DNA of 64,000 bases from Omphiscola glabra (GCA_964017045.1 OZ024807.1:22052553-22116552), one strand, 5' to 3'. Shown: positions 35,376 through 57,188, counted from the first letter of the stretch. Made by a program: numbers and translations. The notes: generated from the letters alone by a model not told the origin.

Positions 35376-35636
35376 TAAAGATGACCTGTCGATCTGTCTG
35401 TATGTCTGTCTGTCTGTATGTATGTCTTCTTTTCTGTATGTATGTCTGTCTTCTTGTCTGTCTTCTTGTCTGCCTCTCTGTCTGTCTGTCTTTTTGTCTC
35501 TTTGTCCTTCTGTTCTTGTGTCTCTCTCTTTCTGTCTGTCTGTCTCTCTGTCTGTCTCTATATCTGTCCGTCTGTCTCTCTGTCTGTCTGTATGTCTGTC
35601 AGTCTCTCTGTCGGTCTCTCTGTCTGTCTGTCTGGG
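35376..35636. repeat. (TCTG)n microsatellite
   Basis: Imperfect TCTG/TATG/TCTC tetranucleotides. The long open frames on both strands are repeat artefacts. Confidence 0.95.
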
Positions 35637-36122
35637 AATATACATTATCATTCTTTTCACGCTCTTTTATTAAATTAGAGAACTTTTAGCCTTGGTTAAA
35701 TAGGCCATTCGCACTATGACGTCATTTGTGTGATTTTTTAGAACTTATTAATTTTTTTTCGCCATATTAACAACGCACTAAAGAACGCACTGATAACAAC
35801 TGATGTTGTTTTCCCGATACAAATGATTACTGTTTAATTCTTTTATCAACATTTTTTTATCTCTTTTTTTTTATAACTTGCAAAGGCATATACATGTTTA
35901 AGATAGTTCCTTAGTTGTTTCTTCAAATGATGTTGCACTTTATAATAATAATACTTGAAATTTTGCTAAAATAAAAGCGGAAATATAATATATTTTTGCG
36001 CATGTAAAATTAATCGATTTCCGTAAAATAATAGTAAATAACTATGATAGTTTTTAAGAATCCGAAACTATCAAAATAATATCGGTTCTTAAGCGTTATG
36101 TCAGTATAGCTCATTCTTATAG

Positions 36123-36124
<2 letters not shown>

Positions 36125-36168
<44 letters not shown>
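36125..36168. repeat. (AT)n microsatellite
   Basis: Run of AT units in intron 5 of gene B; a second run lies at 36484-36520. Confidence 0.9.
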
Positions 36169-36171
<3 letters not shown>

Positions 36172-36479
36172 TGAGATGCGCGAAACGAAACACCATAAAA
36201 AAGAATCTTATGAGAGGTCAAATTTAAATCGGAGGCACGTTTCACCTGCGACAAGTAAAGCCGTTGTTGCCATTCCTGGTTCTGCCTCGAAAACCATTTT
36301 GATGAAGTGTACTTATCTAACCCATTCTCTTGCCAAGATGGAATGATGCTATTTTTTAATTATTTTATATACAACCTATTTACTGATGTATAGATATACA
36401 TATACATATTTCTTTACACATATTTATTTACATAAAAATAATATAGATATAAATATATTAATATATATAGATATATTAA

Positions 36480-36521
<42 letters not shown>

Positions 36522-37082
36522 TATATGAGGAGGGAGAAAATTGAACCTAAATAGCTTGTCAATGTTTGCGATAAATTACTTAATATCCGAATTACTTCTC
36601 TATAACTTATGTATACCTCAGTTGGAGAAAAAAAACATTGTAACACTTTGACTCAGTCTATATACACTTTATAGCGATAACGTATCATTCGTTCCCCCCC
36701 CCCCCCCCCCCACTTTTTTAAAAAAATGAACATCCGTTTTAAAAGTTATTATTTGACAGGAAAACAATATCGAGTGTACTTGAAGGTTTTGATTAAACTG
36801 TGTGATCTAATCACCCTTAAATCTGCTAAAGAAGGTCAGTACAATTGTGGTTTATAATCGTTTATACACTTTTTATTAAGTTATTATAAATGTAAGTTTC
36901 AGCATCATTATTTAAATAATGTACATACATTAATGTGCATATATATATATATATATAATATGTGCCTATATATATATAATGAAAGTAATAAAATGGGATA
37001 ATACTAAAATTACTGTAGCATTTTCTAGCATTTAATTTCTACACTAACTTTGATGGAAGGAGACTATTATGTCCACCTAGAC

Positions 37083-37453
37083 CAGGGGTGGGCAAACTAC
37101 GGCCCGCGGGCCACATGCGGCCCGGCAACTGATATTATGTGGCCCTCGAAGGCATTAAGACATTTTTTTTTTTAATTACTTAGTTTTTAAGTTATTTTGT
37201 TGAATTTTACAGAATTTCATGTACTGTACCGTTATGGTTGTTTTAACAATGTTTGATCAACTTTCTAATTCTCTATTTTTTTAAAACAGTCCTTGACTTT
37301 TATCATGTAAGTCTAAAAAGCGAATTTACCGATTTTAACATAGAGAAATGTTTATCGGTATAAAATTAAACCTAATATACATCCGCCCCCCCCCCACAAT
37401 AGCCATTACATATGTCAATGTGGCCCGCCGCACAAAAAGTTTGCCCACCCATG
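37083..37453. mobile_element. Non-autonomous hAT element in intron 6 of gene B (371 bp)
   Basis: Same family as 8875-9233: starts CAGGGGTGGGCAAAC and ends GTTTGCCCACCCATG. Target copies ACCTAGAC (37075-37082) and ACCTACAC (37454-37461). It is in a different intron from the gene A copy, so the two insertions are independent. Confidence 0.88.
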
Positions 37454-38221
37454 ACCTACACGCTGTATGCAAAGAAAATGCGTACCGTTTAAGTGACTGA
37501 TTTATGTTAAAATAGAAACTATTCCATTAACATTAACGATTTAAATATAAAAACAATACCTTGTTTTAATATAATTAAATAAAATACACGTTTGTTATGA
37601 AACTAGAAATTACCGTAAACATTTTAATGGTGTTTGTTAGCCGCACTTACTGGTTTATTTATAACTATTTTTTTTATTGACATGCTCATACCGTGCTTTT
37701 ACAATAAATGTACACGTTTATGAAGTGCAAACTGTCAAAGTAATTTACGATAATTTAGAACAGCTGCCTAAGAAAAGTAATTTGAAAAAATGACAATATG
37801 TCTTTCTAGACTAACAGCTATTCCTTGAACTGAAATCTCCTCTCAAAGGTATTTTAATATTTTGTATATTTACATTTTTTTGAAAATTCTTATTTGCAGT
37901 GAGCTGGTACAAGTTTGATCCAGACAAAAGTGATGTCAACAAAAGAGTAAGTCTATATTCTACAATGATTATTGAGATTTTAAAACAATTTAAAGACTAC
38001 CGTGAGTCTGTTAGCATTCAACATTGCGTTGCTGACACACATACACATTAGTTAGCAGGACGACAATGTCATATTCCCAGATCCCTAACTGGACCGCTGA
38101 GGAGGAGAGAGCCCCTGGTTGAGTACACATAAGCCCTGTCACTTGGCATCATGTCATTCGTCATATTGTTAATAGCACACTGTTCTCTAATTAGGCTGTG
38201 TTATATTCTTTGGCAATTTGT

Positions 38222-39165
38222 ATATAACAAGTTCTAGTGTGTGACATCAGTTCTAGTGTATGAAATCAGTTCTAGTGTGTGACATCAGTTCTAGTGTGTG
38301 ACATCAGTTCTAGTGTGTGAAATCAGTTCTAGTGTGTGACATCAGTTCTAGTTTGTGACATCAGTTCTAGTGTGTGACATCAGTTCTAGTGTGTGACATC
38401 AGTTCTAGTGTGTGACATCAGTTCTAGTGTGTGAAATCAGTTCTAGTGTGTGACATCAGTTCTAGTGTGTGACATCAATTCTAGTGTAGACATCAGTTCT
38501 AGTGTGTGACATCAGTTCTAGTGTGTGACATCAGTTCTAGTGTGTGACATCATTTATAGTGTGTGCCATAAGTTCTCGTGTTATGCAATCGGTTCTAGTG
38601 TGTGCAATCAGTTCTAGTGTGTGAGATAAACACTGGTGTGTGTAATCAATGCTGGTGTGTGACATCAGTTCTCTTGTGTGCAATCGTTCTCGTGTGTGTG
38701 CAATCAATGAAGGTATGTGACATCAGTTATTGTATGTGCAATCGGTTCAAGTGTGTGAGATAAGCACTGGTGTGTGACATTAGTACTAGTGTGTGCAATC
38801 AATGTTAGTGTGACATCAGTACGTGTGTGTGCAATCAATGCTGTTGTGTGACATCAGTACTGGAGTGTAACATTAGTAATGGTGTATGACATCAGTTCTG
38901 GTTTGTGCAATCAATTTTGGTGTGTGTCATCAGTTCTGGAATGTGACATTAGTACTTGTGTGTGACATCAGTCTGTGTGTGGGTGTCAGTACTTGTGTGT
39001 AATTAAATAATGGCATTTGAGATAAATACTGGTTTGTGAGATCAGTACTGGCGTGTGAGATCATCATTGGCGTGTGAGACGGGTTTAAGATCAGCAACAG
39101 TGTGTGGATATTAGTACTTGTGTTTGAGATTAATCCTGGTGTGTGAAGATCCATCTTTTTGGGTG
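38222..39165. repeat. 19-bp minisatellite in intron 7 of gene B
   Basis: Core of about 20 uniform copies of GTTCTAGTGTGTGACATCA, then degenerate copies. The matching intron of gene A has a shorter degenerate version. Confidence 0.9.
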
Positions 39166-39842
39166 CAGTTGCTGTGATCATTGTGGTCTTATCGTTTTGA
39201 TACAAATATTAAGTCATCTGGAAGGAATGCACATTTTTCATCAGGTTGTTATTGTAAAACCATTTATTCTTTAAGAATATATAATATTATGTTGGTATCA
39301 ATGGTTCAAAAGTTTGGTGTAAAGTTTTCGACAGGTGCATCCTTAATTGTTTAAATTTTAAAAAATCGTCTCACGCAAACTAAGTCTAACTTGCCGCAAT
39401 TTATTTTTAGTGTTACCGCACAGCTGTAGTGTAGTGACACTACTGTAGGATGGTGACTGTAGTCATGTATGTACGAAAGGCCTCAATACAGCAATTCGCA
39501 GACAAGTGACTTTCTTGGAAATAGTTACTTATCAACGTATCAATTATTGTTGTGCTTTACATCACGTTATTTCATAAGTCCAAAATTTTAAATATACAAT
39601 TTGGAAATATAAAGTTTGGATTTAATGCTAAATATGATTTATACACAAATCAGGTAATAATAGAAAATCAATATATGGAAATAATAACGTTTAAGGGTAG
39701 AATTTAAACACACAAACATTTTTTTATCTTAGTACAGAAAATCATATCATTGTGTTTTGTTTTTTTTTGAAAATGGGAGACTATGTTTGTCGGAACCATC
39801 AAATCCGGATCTAAAAAAACGAGTCTTAAAATTGATAGATCG
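39166..39842. other. Intron 7 of gene B, no feature seen
   Basis: AT-rich. No exon or repeat recognised. Confidence 0.45.
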
Positions 39843-42735
39843 GGGCCATTTGAATGGATAGATGAGGCCCTTTAAATGGATATATGAGGCCCTTTGAATG
39901 GATAGATGAGGCCCTTGGATGGATAGATGAGGCCCTTTGAATGGATAGTTGAGGCCCTTTGAATGGATAGATGAAGCCTTTGAATGGTAAGATGAATTCT
40001 TTGAATGGATAGATGAAGCCTTTGAATGGATAGCTGAAGCCTTTGAATGGATAGATGAAGCCTTTGAATGGATAGATGAAGCCTTTGAATGGATAGATGA
40101 GGCCTTTGAATGGATAGATGAGGCCTTTGAATGGATAGATGAAGCCTTTGAATGGATAGATGAAGCCTTTGAATGGATAGATGAAGCCTTTGAATGGATA
40201 GATGAGGCCTTTGAATGGATATATGAGGCCTTTGAATGGATAGATGAAGCCTTTGAATGGATAGATGAGGCCTGTGAATGGATAGATGAAGCCTTTGAAT
40301 GGATAGATGAAGCCTTTGAATGGATAGATGAGGCCCTTTGAATGGATAGATGAAGCCTTTGAATGGATAGATGAGGCCCTTTGAATGGATATATGAGGCC
40401 CTTTGATTGGATTGATGAAGCCTTTGCATGGATAGATGAGGCCCTTTGAATGGATAGATGGAGCCTTTGAATGGATAGATGAGGCCTTTGAATGGATAGA
40501 TGAGGCCCTTTGAATGGATAGATGAGGCCCTTTGAATGGATAGATGAAGCCTTTGAATGGATAGATGAGGCCCTTTGAATGGATAGATGAGGCCTTTGAA
40601 TGGACAGATAAGGCCTTTGAATGGATAGATGAAGCCTTTGAATGGATAGGTGAGGCCTTTAAATGGATAGATGAGGCCCTTTGAATGGACAGATGAAGCC
40701 TTTGAATGGATAGATGAGGCCTTTGAATGGATATACGAGGCCCTTTGAATGGATAGATGAAGCCTTTGAATGGATAGAAGAGGCATTTGAATGGATAGAT
40801 GAGGCCATTTGAATGGTTAGATGAAGCCTTTGAATGGATAGATGAGGCCCTTTGAATGGATATATGAGCCCCTTTGAATGGATAGATGAAGCCTTTGAAT
40901 GGATAAATGAGGCCCTTTGAATGGATAGATGAGGCCCTTTGAATGGATAGATGAGGCCTTTGAATGGATAGATAAGGCCTTTGAATGGATAGATGAGGCC
41001 CTTTGAATGGATAGATGAGGCTCTTTGAATGGATAGATGAAGCCTTTGAATGGATAGAAGAGGCCTTTGAATGGATAGATGAGGCCATTTGAATGGATAG
41101 ATGAAGCCTTTGAATGGATAGATGAGGCCTTTGAATGGATATACGAGGCACTTTGAATGGATAGATGAAGCCTTTGAATGGATAGAAGAGGCCTTTGAAT
41201 GGATAGATGAGGCCATTTGAATGGATAGATGAAGCCTTTGAATGGATAGATGAGGCCCTTTGAATGGATATATGAGGCCCTTTGAATGGATAGATGAAGC
41301 CTTTGAATGGATAAATGAGGCCCTTTGAATGGATAGATGAGGCCCTTTGAATGGATAGATGAGGCCTTTGAATGGATAGATAAGGCCTTTGAATGGATAG
41401 ATGAGGCCCTTTGAATGGATAGATGAGGCCATTTGAATGGATAGATGAAGCCTTTGAATGGATAGATGAAGCCTTTGAATGGATAGATGAGGCCCTTTGA
41501 ATGGATATATGAGGCCCTTTGAATGGATAGATGAAGCCTTTGAATGGATAAATGAGGCCCTTTGAATGGATAGATGAGGCCCTTTGAATGGATAGATGAG
41601 GCCTTTGAATGGATAGATAAGGCCTTTGAATGGATAGATGAGGCCCTTTGAATGTATAGATGGGGCCCTTTGAATGGATAGATTAAGCCTTTGAATGGAT
41701 AGATGAGGCCCTTTGAATGGATAGATGAGGCCCTTTGAATGGATAGATGAAGCCTTTGAATGGATATATGAGGCCCTTTGAATGGATAGATGAAGCCTTT
41801 GAATGGATAGATGAGGCCCTTTGAATGGATAGATGGAGCCTTTGAATGGATAGATGAGGCCTTTGAATGGATAGATGAGGCCCTTTGAATGGATAGATGA
41901 GGCTCTTTGAATGGATAGATGAAGCCTTTGAATGGATAGATGAGGCCCTTTGAATAGATAAATGAGGCCTTTGAATGGATAGATGAGGCCTTTGAATGGA
42001 TAGATGAAGCCTTTGAATGGATAGATGAGGCCTTTGAATGGATAGATGAGGCCCTTCGAATGGATACATGAAGCCTTTGAATGGATAGATGAGGCCTTTG
42101 AATGGATATATGAGGCCCTTTGAATGGATAGATGAAGCCTTTGAATGGATAGAAGAGGCCTTTGAATGGATAGATGAGGCCATTTGAATGGATATATGAA
42201 GCCTTTGAATGGATAGATGAAGCCTTTGAATGGATAGATGAGGCCTTTGAATGGATAGATGAGGCCCTTCGAATGGATACATGAAGCCTTTGAATGGATA
42301 GATGAGGCCTTTGAATGGATATATGAGGCCCTTTGAATGGATAGATGAAGCCTTTGAATGGATAGAAGAGGCCTTTGAATGGATAGATGAGGCCATTTGA
42401 ATGGATATATGAAGCCTTTGAATGGATAGATGAGGCCCTTTGAATGGATAGATGAAGCCATTGAATGGATAGATGAGGCCCGTTGAATGGATAGATGATG
42501 CCTTTGAATGGATAGATGAGGCCTTTGAATGGATAGATGAGGCCCTTTGAATGGATAGATGAGGCCCTTTGAATGGATAGATGAGGCCCGTTGAATGGAT
42601 AGATGATGCCTTTGAATAGATAGATGAGGCCTTTGAATGGATAGATGAGGCCTTTGAATGGATAGTTGAGGCCTTTGAATGGATAGATGAGGTCTTTGAA
42701 TGGATAGATGAGGCTCTACGAATGAATAGATGCGT
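39843..42735. repeat. 21/22-bp satellite array in intron 7 of gene B
   Basis: About 135 copies of TTTGAATGGATAGATGAGGC-type units, mixing 21-bp (GAGGCC or GAAGCC) and 22-bp (GAGGCCC) forms. On the minus strand no frame of the unit has a stop, so open frames up to 699 codons arise without coding meaning. Blocks of several hundred bases recur (for example around 40840-41040, 41240-41400 and 41480-41650), showing higher-order duplication. Confidence 0.93.
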
Positions 42736-42813
42736 TCCTTTTTACTATCTATATTCACACGCCGCTCCTATACAATATTTTATTAGCAGCTGTACCAATA
42801 AATTAATGTATAA

Positions 42814-42963
42814 CAGCGGTTCTCAAGCTGTGGTTTGAACGACCATTTGACATATACTCTACAGTTATGAAGTAGCAACGAAATTAAATGTGTGGTTGGG
42901 GGTCGCCACAACGCAAGGAACTGTATTAAGGGGTCACGGTATTAGAAAGGTTGAGAACCGATG
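42814..42963 (+). mobile_element. SPIN-like hAT MITE in intron 7 of gene B (150 bp)
   Basis: Starts CAGCGGTTCTCAAG and ends GGTTGAGAACCGATG, with ACAGTTATGAAGTAGCAACG and GGTTGGGGGTCGCCACAAC inside, recalled as SPIN-consensus segments. Target copies ATGTATAA (42806-42813) and ATTTATAA (42964-42971). Confidence 0.88.
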
Positions 42964-42971
42964 ATTTATAA

Positions 42972-43541
42972 CAATATCTCCTTAATAAAAACAAAATTGT
43001 GCGCCCCCCACCCCACTCTAAATAAACATGCAGGTATTGTTTTTTTTTAAACATATTACATTTGAAAAAGAAGTCAATGTGACCATAATTTCAGAGATAC
43101 TTTTTTTTTTTTTGTGTTTTTATATCAATCGTTACATGTCATGGGCGTCTCCATTGCTAATATAACCAGGCCAGATGACCACATTGGAAACACAAAATAC
43201 AATGCATGTCATCATGTGTTCAAAATGTTTTCAGCTAATTTCCCACACATCAGTTTTAAAGCCAATCCTGCAAACCTCTAGGCTATAAATGCAGTTCTTG
43301 AGGAAAATGTGTTATTCTATGTTTGCCTACATAGTAAATAACGAAATACTCTTGATTTCGTTTTACTTCTCATTAATATACAATACAGTCAGAATATAAA
43401 TTAAAGCAAACACAATTATGCATGCACTAAGATGTTTTTAATCAAAATAATACATTGTGTTGTAATGATGTTATTTTAAAACAAGCTAAAACAAAATGAA
43501 GTGGAAAAATATAATGATATCTTATCTTTTTTTTTCCTCAG
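42972..43541. other. Intron 7 of gene B, 3' part
   Basis: No feature seen apart from similarity to the matching part of gene A near exon 8. Confidence 0.5.
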
Positions 43542-44078
43542 AATCTAATGCGCAGACAAAGTAAGTTACAAAATAAATATGTGCCAAGTATTCAAGGAGA
43601 TGTAATGGTATAGGCATACACAAATTAATCTAATATATATTTATATTAATCCAAATAATTGGAAAGTTTGTTGATTACATCATAATTATTCATGTTCAGG
43701 TAAAAGATAAATATTCCTACAAGATAGGATTTTTAAAATAGAAAAAAAAATTAGGATTATTCCTCAAGCGTAAAAGTATGCCGTCATAAATTATACAACT
43801 TCACTCCCTTGGAGGCAATTTTGTATTGAATAGTGATTATTTGTTGGATCTGCGCAATTAATGTCTTTTGAAAGTCATTAAATGACGATTATAAAAGTAT
43901 CACTTTTGTTACACTCAATACAATCAGATGTATCTTAGGACCGGAGGGTTGAGTGCCGGAGGGTTGAGTGCCGGAGGCTCCTGCGAGAAGGGAAACCCTC
44001 AGCGTCTGAGGCAGTTTCAACTACAACAAACCATCTGGCACCTCATGTCAAATTGGTCGCGCATATACGTTCGGATAG

Positions 44079-45905
44079 AAACGTTGAAATAAACGGATCT
44101 ACCTGCAAATGACATTATACGTTTTAATAAACATATAATAACTTTCACATTTTTAAAGCGTTTTTTTTTTCTTTTTCTGTTTTTTTGTTTGTTTGAATAT
44201 TACCTGCTAATGGGCAGTTTTAAATATTTTTTAACAATTGTAATTTAAAGAAAAAAAAAACAACAAATATTTATATATTTATGACTTCTGTTTACTTCCT
44301 TTACTTTTAATTTTATTTCTCGGTTTCAAAATTAACTTTATGTAAAATGGGCCTCAATCGATCAAAACTATACTCTAAAAAAAAGAAGAGAGTGAGGGAA
44401 AAAGATAAGTTAGCAAAAATAATACCAAAGTTAAGAAAAAGAATGAGACAAAAGATTTAGCCAAAAATTAAAACAAATATTGTTTTAGTATACGTAAAAG
44501 CACATTGGCTTTTTCTTTAATAAAGTTTATGCTCACTCGTTTTTTTTGTGTGTGTGTTTTTTTTTAATAAAAAGATTGGTTTTGTTTGAAAATGCTAAAT
44601 CCCATTTCATTTTCCCCCTTGGTATACTCATGATTAAAACACTTGCATATTTCTTGCCATACAAATATGTACTTAGTTGTTTTTACCACAACCTATGCTG
44701 TATTTATTTTCAAAATATACATAAAATAGGACATTGATTTTTTACTGTGTACGTTGAAGTATTTGACGGTTATAGACATACAAAGTACTGGACCCAGAGA
44801 GCTTGAATTTTACAGAGATTTGTTTAAAAAAAAAAATTTAGAACAGGTAAGGACAATTTTTTTTTTCCGAACTCAGACTGGTCCGAGTTAGTGAAACATT
44901 CATATTTTCCCTATTTATGGAGACAAAGAAATGAAAAACTATCTTGTTTTTACGCCAGGGTCGGTTATGAACTTTTTATGTAAGTTTAAAATTGTGCCCA
45001 TAGATTATCGTCTTTCCTGTGCATTTAACATTCACTGACCGTTCTAGGATCTTACTTAACCGTTTGACACAAATAAGGTGACAATATCGTAGATAGTTTG
45101 GTTCAGTGTAAGAGAACGTGACGTTGTGCGTTCATTAACTTTGACGTGTGAAGCGTATCACTATTAAATAAGCAGTACTGTACCACGTTAGTCAGTTTTT
45201 TTTTGTGTTGTTGTTTTTTTCAAGAAAGCCAAAACAAGGTTGTCAATGAATCGTGAAATTCACCAAACTTTATATAAATCATTAAATACAATACCAAATG
45301 AATTTAAATAAAGAAATACGTTTTCCAAAATAAAATGTAACCAAACTTGAATGTACAATTTGACACATTTGACCATTTTATGAACTAGCTGCGCAACTTT
45401 TGGTTCCCTCTTCTTACTCTTGGCACAGCTCAATGCTTTCTCTAAATATTCCTATCAACAATAATTTAGAAACATGTATTTGGATTCATCAAATCCTTTT
45501 TTTTATAATGATGATTTACAGAGCGAATTTCATCTAGTCATGGAAAATATTTTTGAGTAAGGCTAATTTTCAACGTTTCAAAAGTCCATTCAGACAGAAT
45601 AGTTATCCACATTTCCAAATTCACGCTCTGTAACATCCGTCATTCATTATTAGCACCTCTTCAACATTTTTTCTTTTTTTTTTCCTTTGCAACAGAAATG
45701 TAATTTTCATAAAAATGTATCGGTTAAAATAAGTTTTAAATCATCGCTAAGATTATATAACCAAACATATTTGTACTACTGCTTATTGGACTAATTAAAA
45801 TGGGTAAACTTTCACATTTTGAGAATAATTATAATTGCAAAAAAAAAAAACGTTTGCAAAACCCACTTTGGCATACTTAAAATGTCCATTTGCCAATGCA
45901 AAAGC
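44079..45905. other. 3' flank of gene B shared with gene A
   Basis: No gene. The polyadenylation signal is at 44088-44093. Similarity to 14100-15320 after gene A continues to about 45905 (GGCATACTTAAAATGTCCAT against GGCACTCTTAAGAGGTCCAT). Confidence 0.65.
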
Positions 45906-47820
45906 TGGTAATAAGATTTTCGATGTCAAAAAACTGTTGTTACGGAGGAGGGCTTCGGTCCTGACTTATCAAAAATTGTATTAATTTGGTAGTAGTCAGT
46001 ATAGGAACACTCCTCTCTGTGATTTATATGTCGAGTATCTAGGCGTTGGGGCAGACAAATGATAACGTAGACTTGAATGAAAACTAAACAACACAAACTC
46101 CAGAGTTCCAGATGATGAAATAGTATGTGTTTATTTCCAAGATACAAAGCTTCTCTTTTGGTAACACTGACTGTCAACTCTGTATAAGTATGTCTATAGC
46201 CATGACCTTTTCTTAACTTTTAAACTGTATCATCTCATCTATTTTTTATGTTCATCCGGTCAATTGGGGTTTTCTAATCTCTTTCAACTATTCCGTCTCA
46301 GCTGTTTTCTCATATCTCTTTTCTTTCTCTCCCTCTATGTCACTAAGAAGTCAATTTTATATACGTTTCTCTATCTCCATAGGTGGTCCCCGAATATTAT
46401 CTTTTAACACATCCTTACCCTTACTTTCACCATAGGTGGCCTAAAAATACTATCTTTAAACAAATCCCTGCCCCTACAGTTCTCCATAGGTGGCCCATGA
46501 AGGCAATCAACTAACACACCCCTGCCACCTTCATTCCCATTCAATTAAGATTTCCCTTCGTTAACGCATACTTCGCTTCGCTATGAAAAGCCCCGAAGAT
46601 AGGAAAAGAGGACACACTTCTGGAACAGAAGGACTTCCAAAAGTTATTGATCCGCCGATATATACAGTGAAACTCTATAAGGCGAAGTCCATACCGATTG
46701 AACATATGAACCTTGCGTCAATATTGCATTTATAATGAAGATACTATAAGCATTTTAGGACACTTGTATTCCAATAACTTACTTTCAAAATTTACTGTAT
46801 TCCATTTGTATATATACTAACTTACAATGGAGTAAACCACGAAGATAAATGTAAATATCCTTCGTGAATAAATACGTGCAGTTATTTTCTCCTTTGACAA
46901 AGACTTCGTTTTATTCTATATGTATACATATAGGTTATTATGGATTAATTAAATTAATCCCCTAGTCATATTGCCAATAGGATATCTCATAGGAGAGATA
47001 CCTCTCACATTTAAAACATAAGTCAGATCACTTTATTGTCAACGTCACAATTGCGCTAGCCTCATCCTGGCTCAATCAGATACTCTACAGAAGGTTGTTG
47101 TAGATTGTCCTCAAGTGAGAAATGCAGAGCTTCCAGCACTACGAACATTGCCATAAACACCACAATTTCTATCCTAGCATATCTCAGCCAAAGGCAATGC
47201 TCGCCTGGCCTTACCACCATTACCTGACCAGAACACTTTTAATGTCAACATCAAGATCCGAAAATGTTAATGCCTGAAGGACAGTTGTTACTACCACTTT
47301 GGCTCAATGTATTATTTTTTCTCATCCTGGAAAGCCTTATTTTATAAAATAGTTTTCACTACACGACTTCAATCTTTTCAAAGAATTGCGTGTTTAAAAC
47401 ATACACAGTATGCGTTAGTATGGTGGGCACAAAACAAATTAAGAAATATTTAATCATCATTTATTCAATCAGTTACATAAACAAGGTACTTTAGAAAAGG
47501 GTAAAATAATATCATTGTTCATGGGTTATTTATACATAACGATCTCATAATGTAAATATGTTATTCTCATAAATATTGCATGTTGCGTGATGTTTTTTGT
47601 ATAAATTACGTTTAATAGTAGACAAAACAGTCAATCATCAATCGTGGCTGCATTGTTAATACTATTTGCTGAAGATCAATTCGTATTTTTTTAATCCCTC
47701 ATCACATTCGGAATAGTACAATATTAAACATAAATGTCTGAGCAAAGGTGGAGTGTTGACGTTACAAAAATACACCAGTTCGTGAAAGCAAGCTGAAATA
47801 GTCGTGAAGGATAATGGAAA
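45906..47820. other. Spacer between genes B and C
   Basis: No gene recognised. Three copies of a roughly 65-bp unit with CCATAGGTGG occur at 46378-46520. A less AT-rich stretch at 47030-47310 could be an old insertion but shows no terminal repeats or coding signal that I can place. Confidence 0.5.
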
Positions 47821-47824
47821 GTGA

Positions 47825-47923
47825 CACGTACAGTGGGAGAATCTAATGCTGACGCTGAAAATAAACAGCAGCACGCGATAAATCCGGTTTGGTTGTTTTC
47901 GCCACAATCGGACGGTATAAATA
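47825..47923 (+). promoter_or_regulatory. Promoter of gene C: conserved box and TATA box
   Basis: TATAAATA at 47916-47923, 89 bp before the ATG. The block at about 47871-47905 keeps CACGCG, AATCCGG and TTTTCGCCAC at the spacing seen in A and B. Confidence 0.75.
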
Positions 47924-48012
47924 GTGTGATGAGACGTAGGTTATGCACCTGTCCTTAAAAGCATTGGGGATCTAAGGGAAAAACGAAAGACCCGAAGAGA
48001 TCAAAACGAAAT

Positions 48013-56515
<8,503 letters not shown>

Positions 56516-56530
56516 AGCAGTTGAAATAAA

Positions 56531-57188
56531 GCAGGCTTTTGACAAATGACTTAAAATAAACATTTAGCTATTTCTTTTCTTCTTAAAAAAATATGTCTAT
56601 ATATTTTTACACTTAAATACAGAAATAATGTTTGGTGTTTTCTTTGTTCTACTCAGTCCTATGGGTAGGGCAGGCTGGAGTCTTTTGCCCTAACTTAATT
56701 TTTGCAGGTTTAAAAAAAAAATTCTATGCACTGTGGCGCCTTCAGTAATAAACACCTTAACAAGGCAACCACGTTTTTGCTTTACCCACCCCACCCTGAT
56801 TTAAAAAAACGGAAATGACGCCCCTGGTACTACTCTGGATGTCCTCATGTGTTAATTAATTTTCCTTTATCTAGTTTTTTTTTTTTTTTTTTTTTCGTAT
56901 GCCTTGAAAATTTGTCTTTTAGATTAAGTTCAGTTATGTTCTTTCCCCAAAACTATAAGGCATTAATTTAATACCCACTTTGATAAAACTAAATTATGAA
57001 ATAATAATAGAACTATAAATTAAATCTTTTGATATCTCAAAGAACATTGCAAATATCGATTTTTTACTTTTTATTTCAAATAAATACACTAAGGAAAAAA
57101 TAATAACATGTTGTATTTATGTTCACGAATTATTTGTCTTTAAATTTATGTCTAATTTTATTTTGTTTACTAAAATAGCCCTTAAATG

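Larger units (their letters stand above)
21167..44078 (+). pseudogene. Gene B: tandem-family copy with intact exons 1-8 and a frameshifted last exon
   Basis: Exons: 21167-21220, 30197-30332, 31687-31770, 32664-32747, 33118-33207, 36760-36834, 37900-37946, 43542-43560; these stay open and in phase (589 nt). Exon 2 is shorter than in A and C, lacks the long Gly run and has LLGRKRDAPAD, a furin-like site. Exon 5 lacks the Cys of A and C. Exon 7 ends DVNKR and exon 8 reads NLMRRQ. The last exon (about 43939-44078) aligns with exon 9 of A, but a 15-bp duplication, a one-base loss in the GGATGGAGT counterpart and a one-base gain near 44005 disrupt the frame; translation would stop at 43950-43952. 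The gene may still make a secreted protein of about 200 residues without the C-terminal domain, or be dying. AATAAA at 44088-44093 is kept. Confidence 0.75.

Noticed and set aside
39826..42758. Large minus-strand open frames (up to 699 codons)
   Set aside because: Pure product of a 21/22-bp array without stops; no start context, splice sites or non-repetitive sequence.
47662..47948. Two minus-strand open frames over the gene C promoter
   Set aside because: They overlap the conserved TATA box and promoter block, have no homologous frame upstream of A or B and show no domain.
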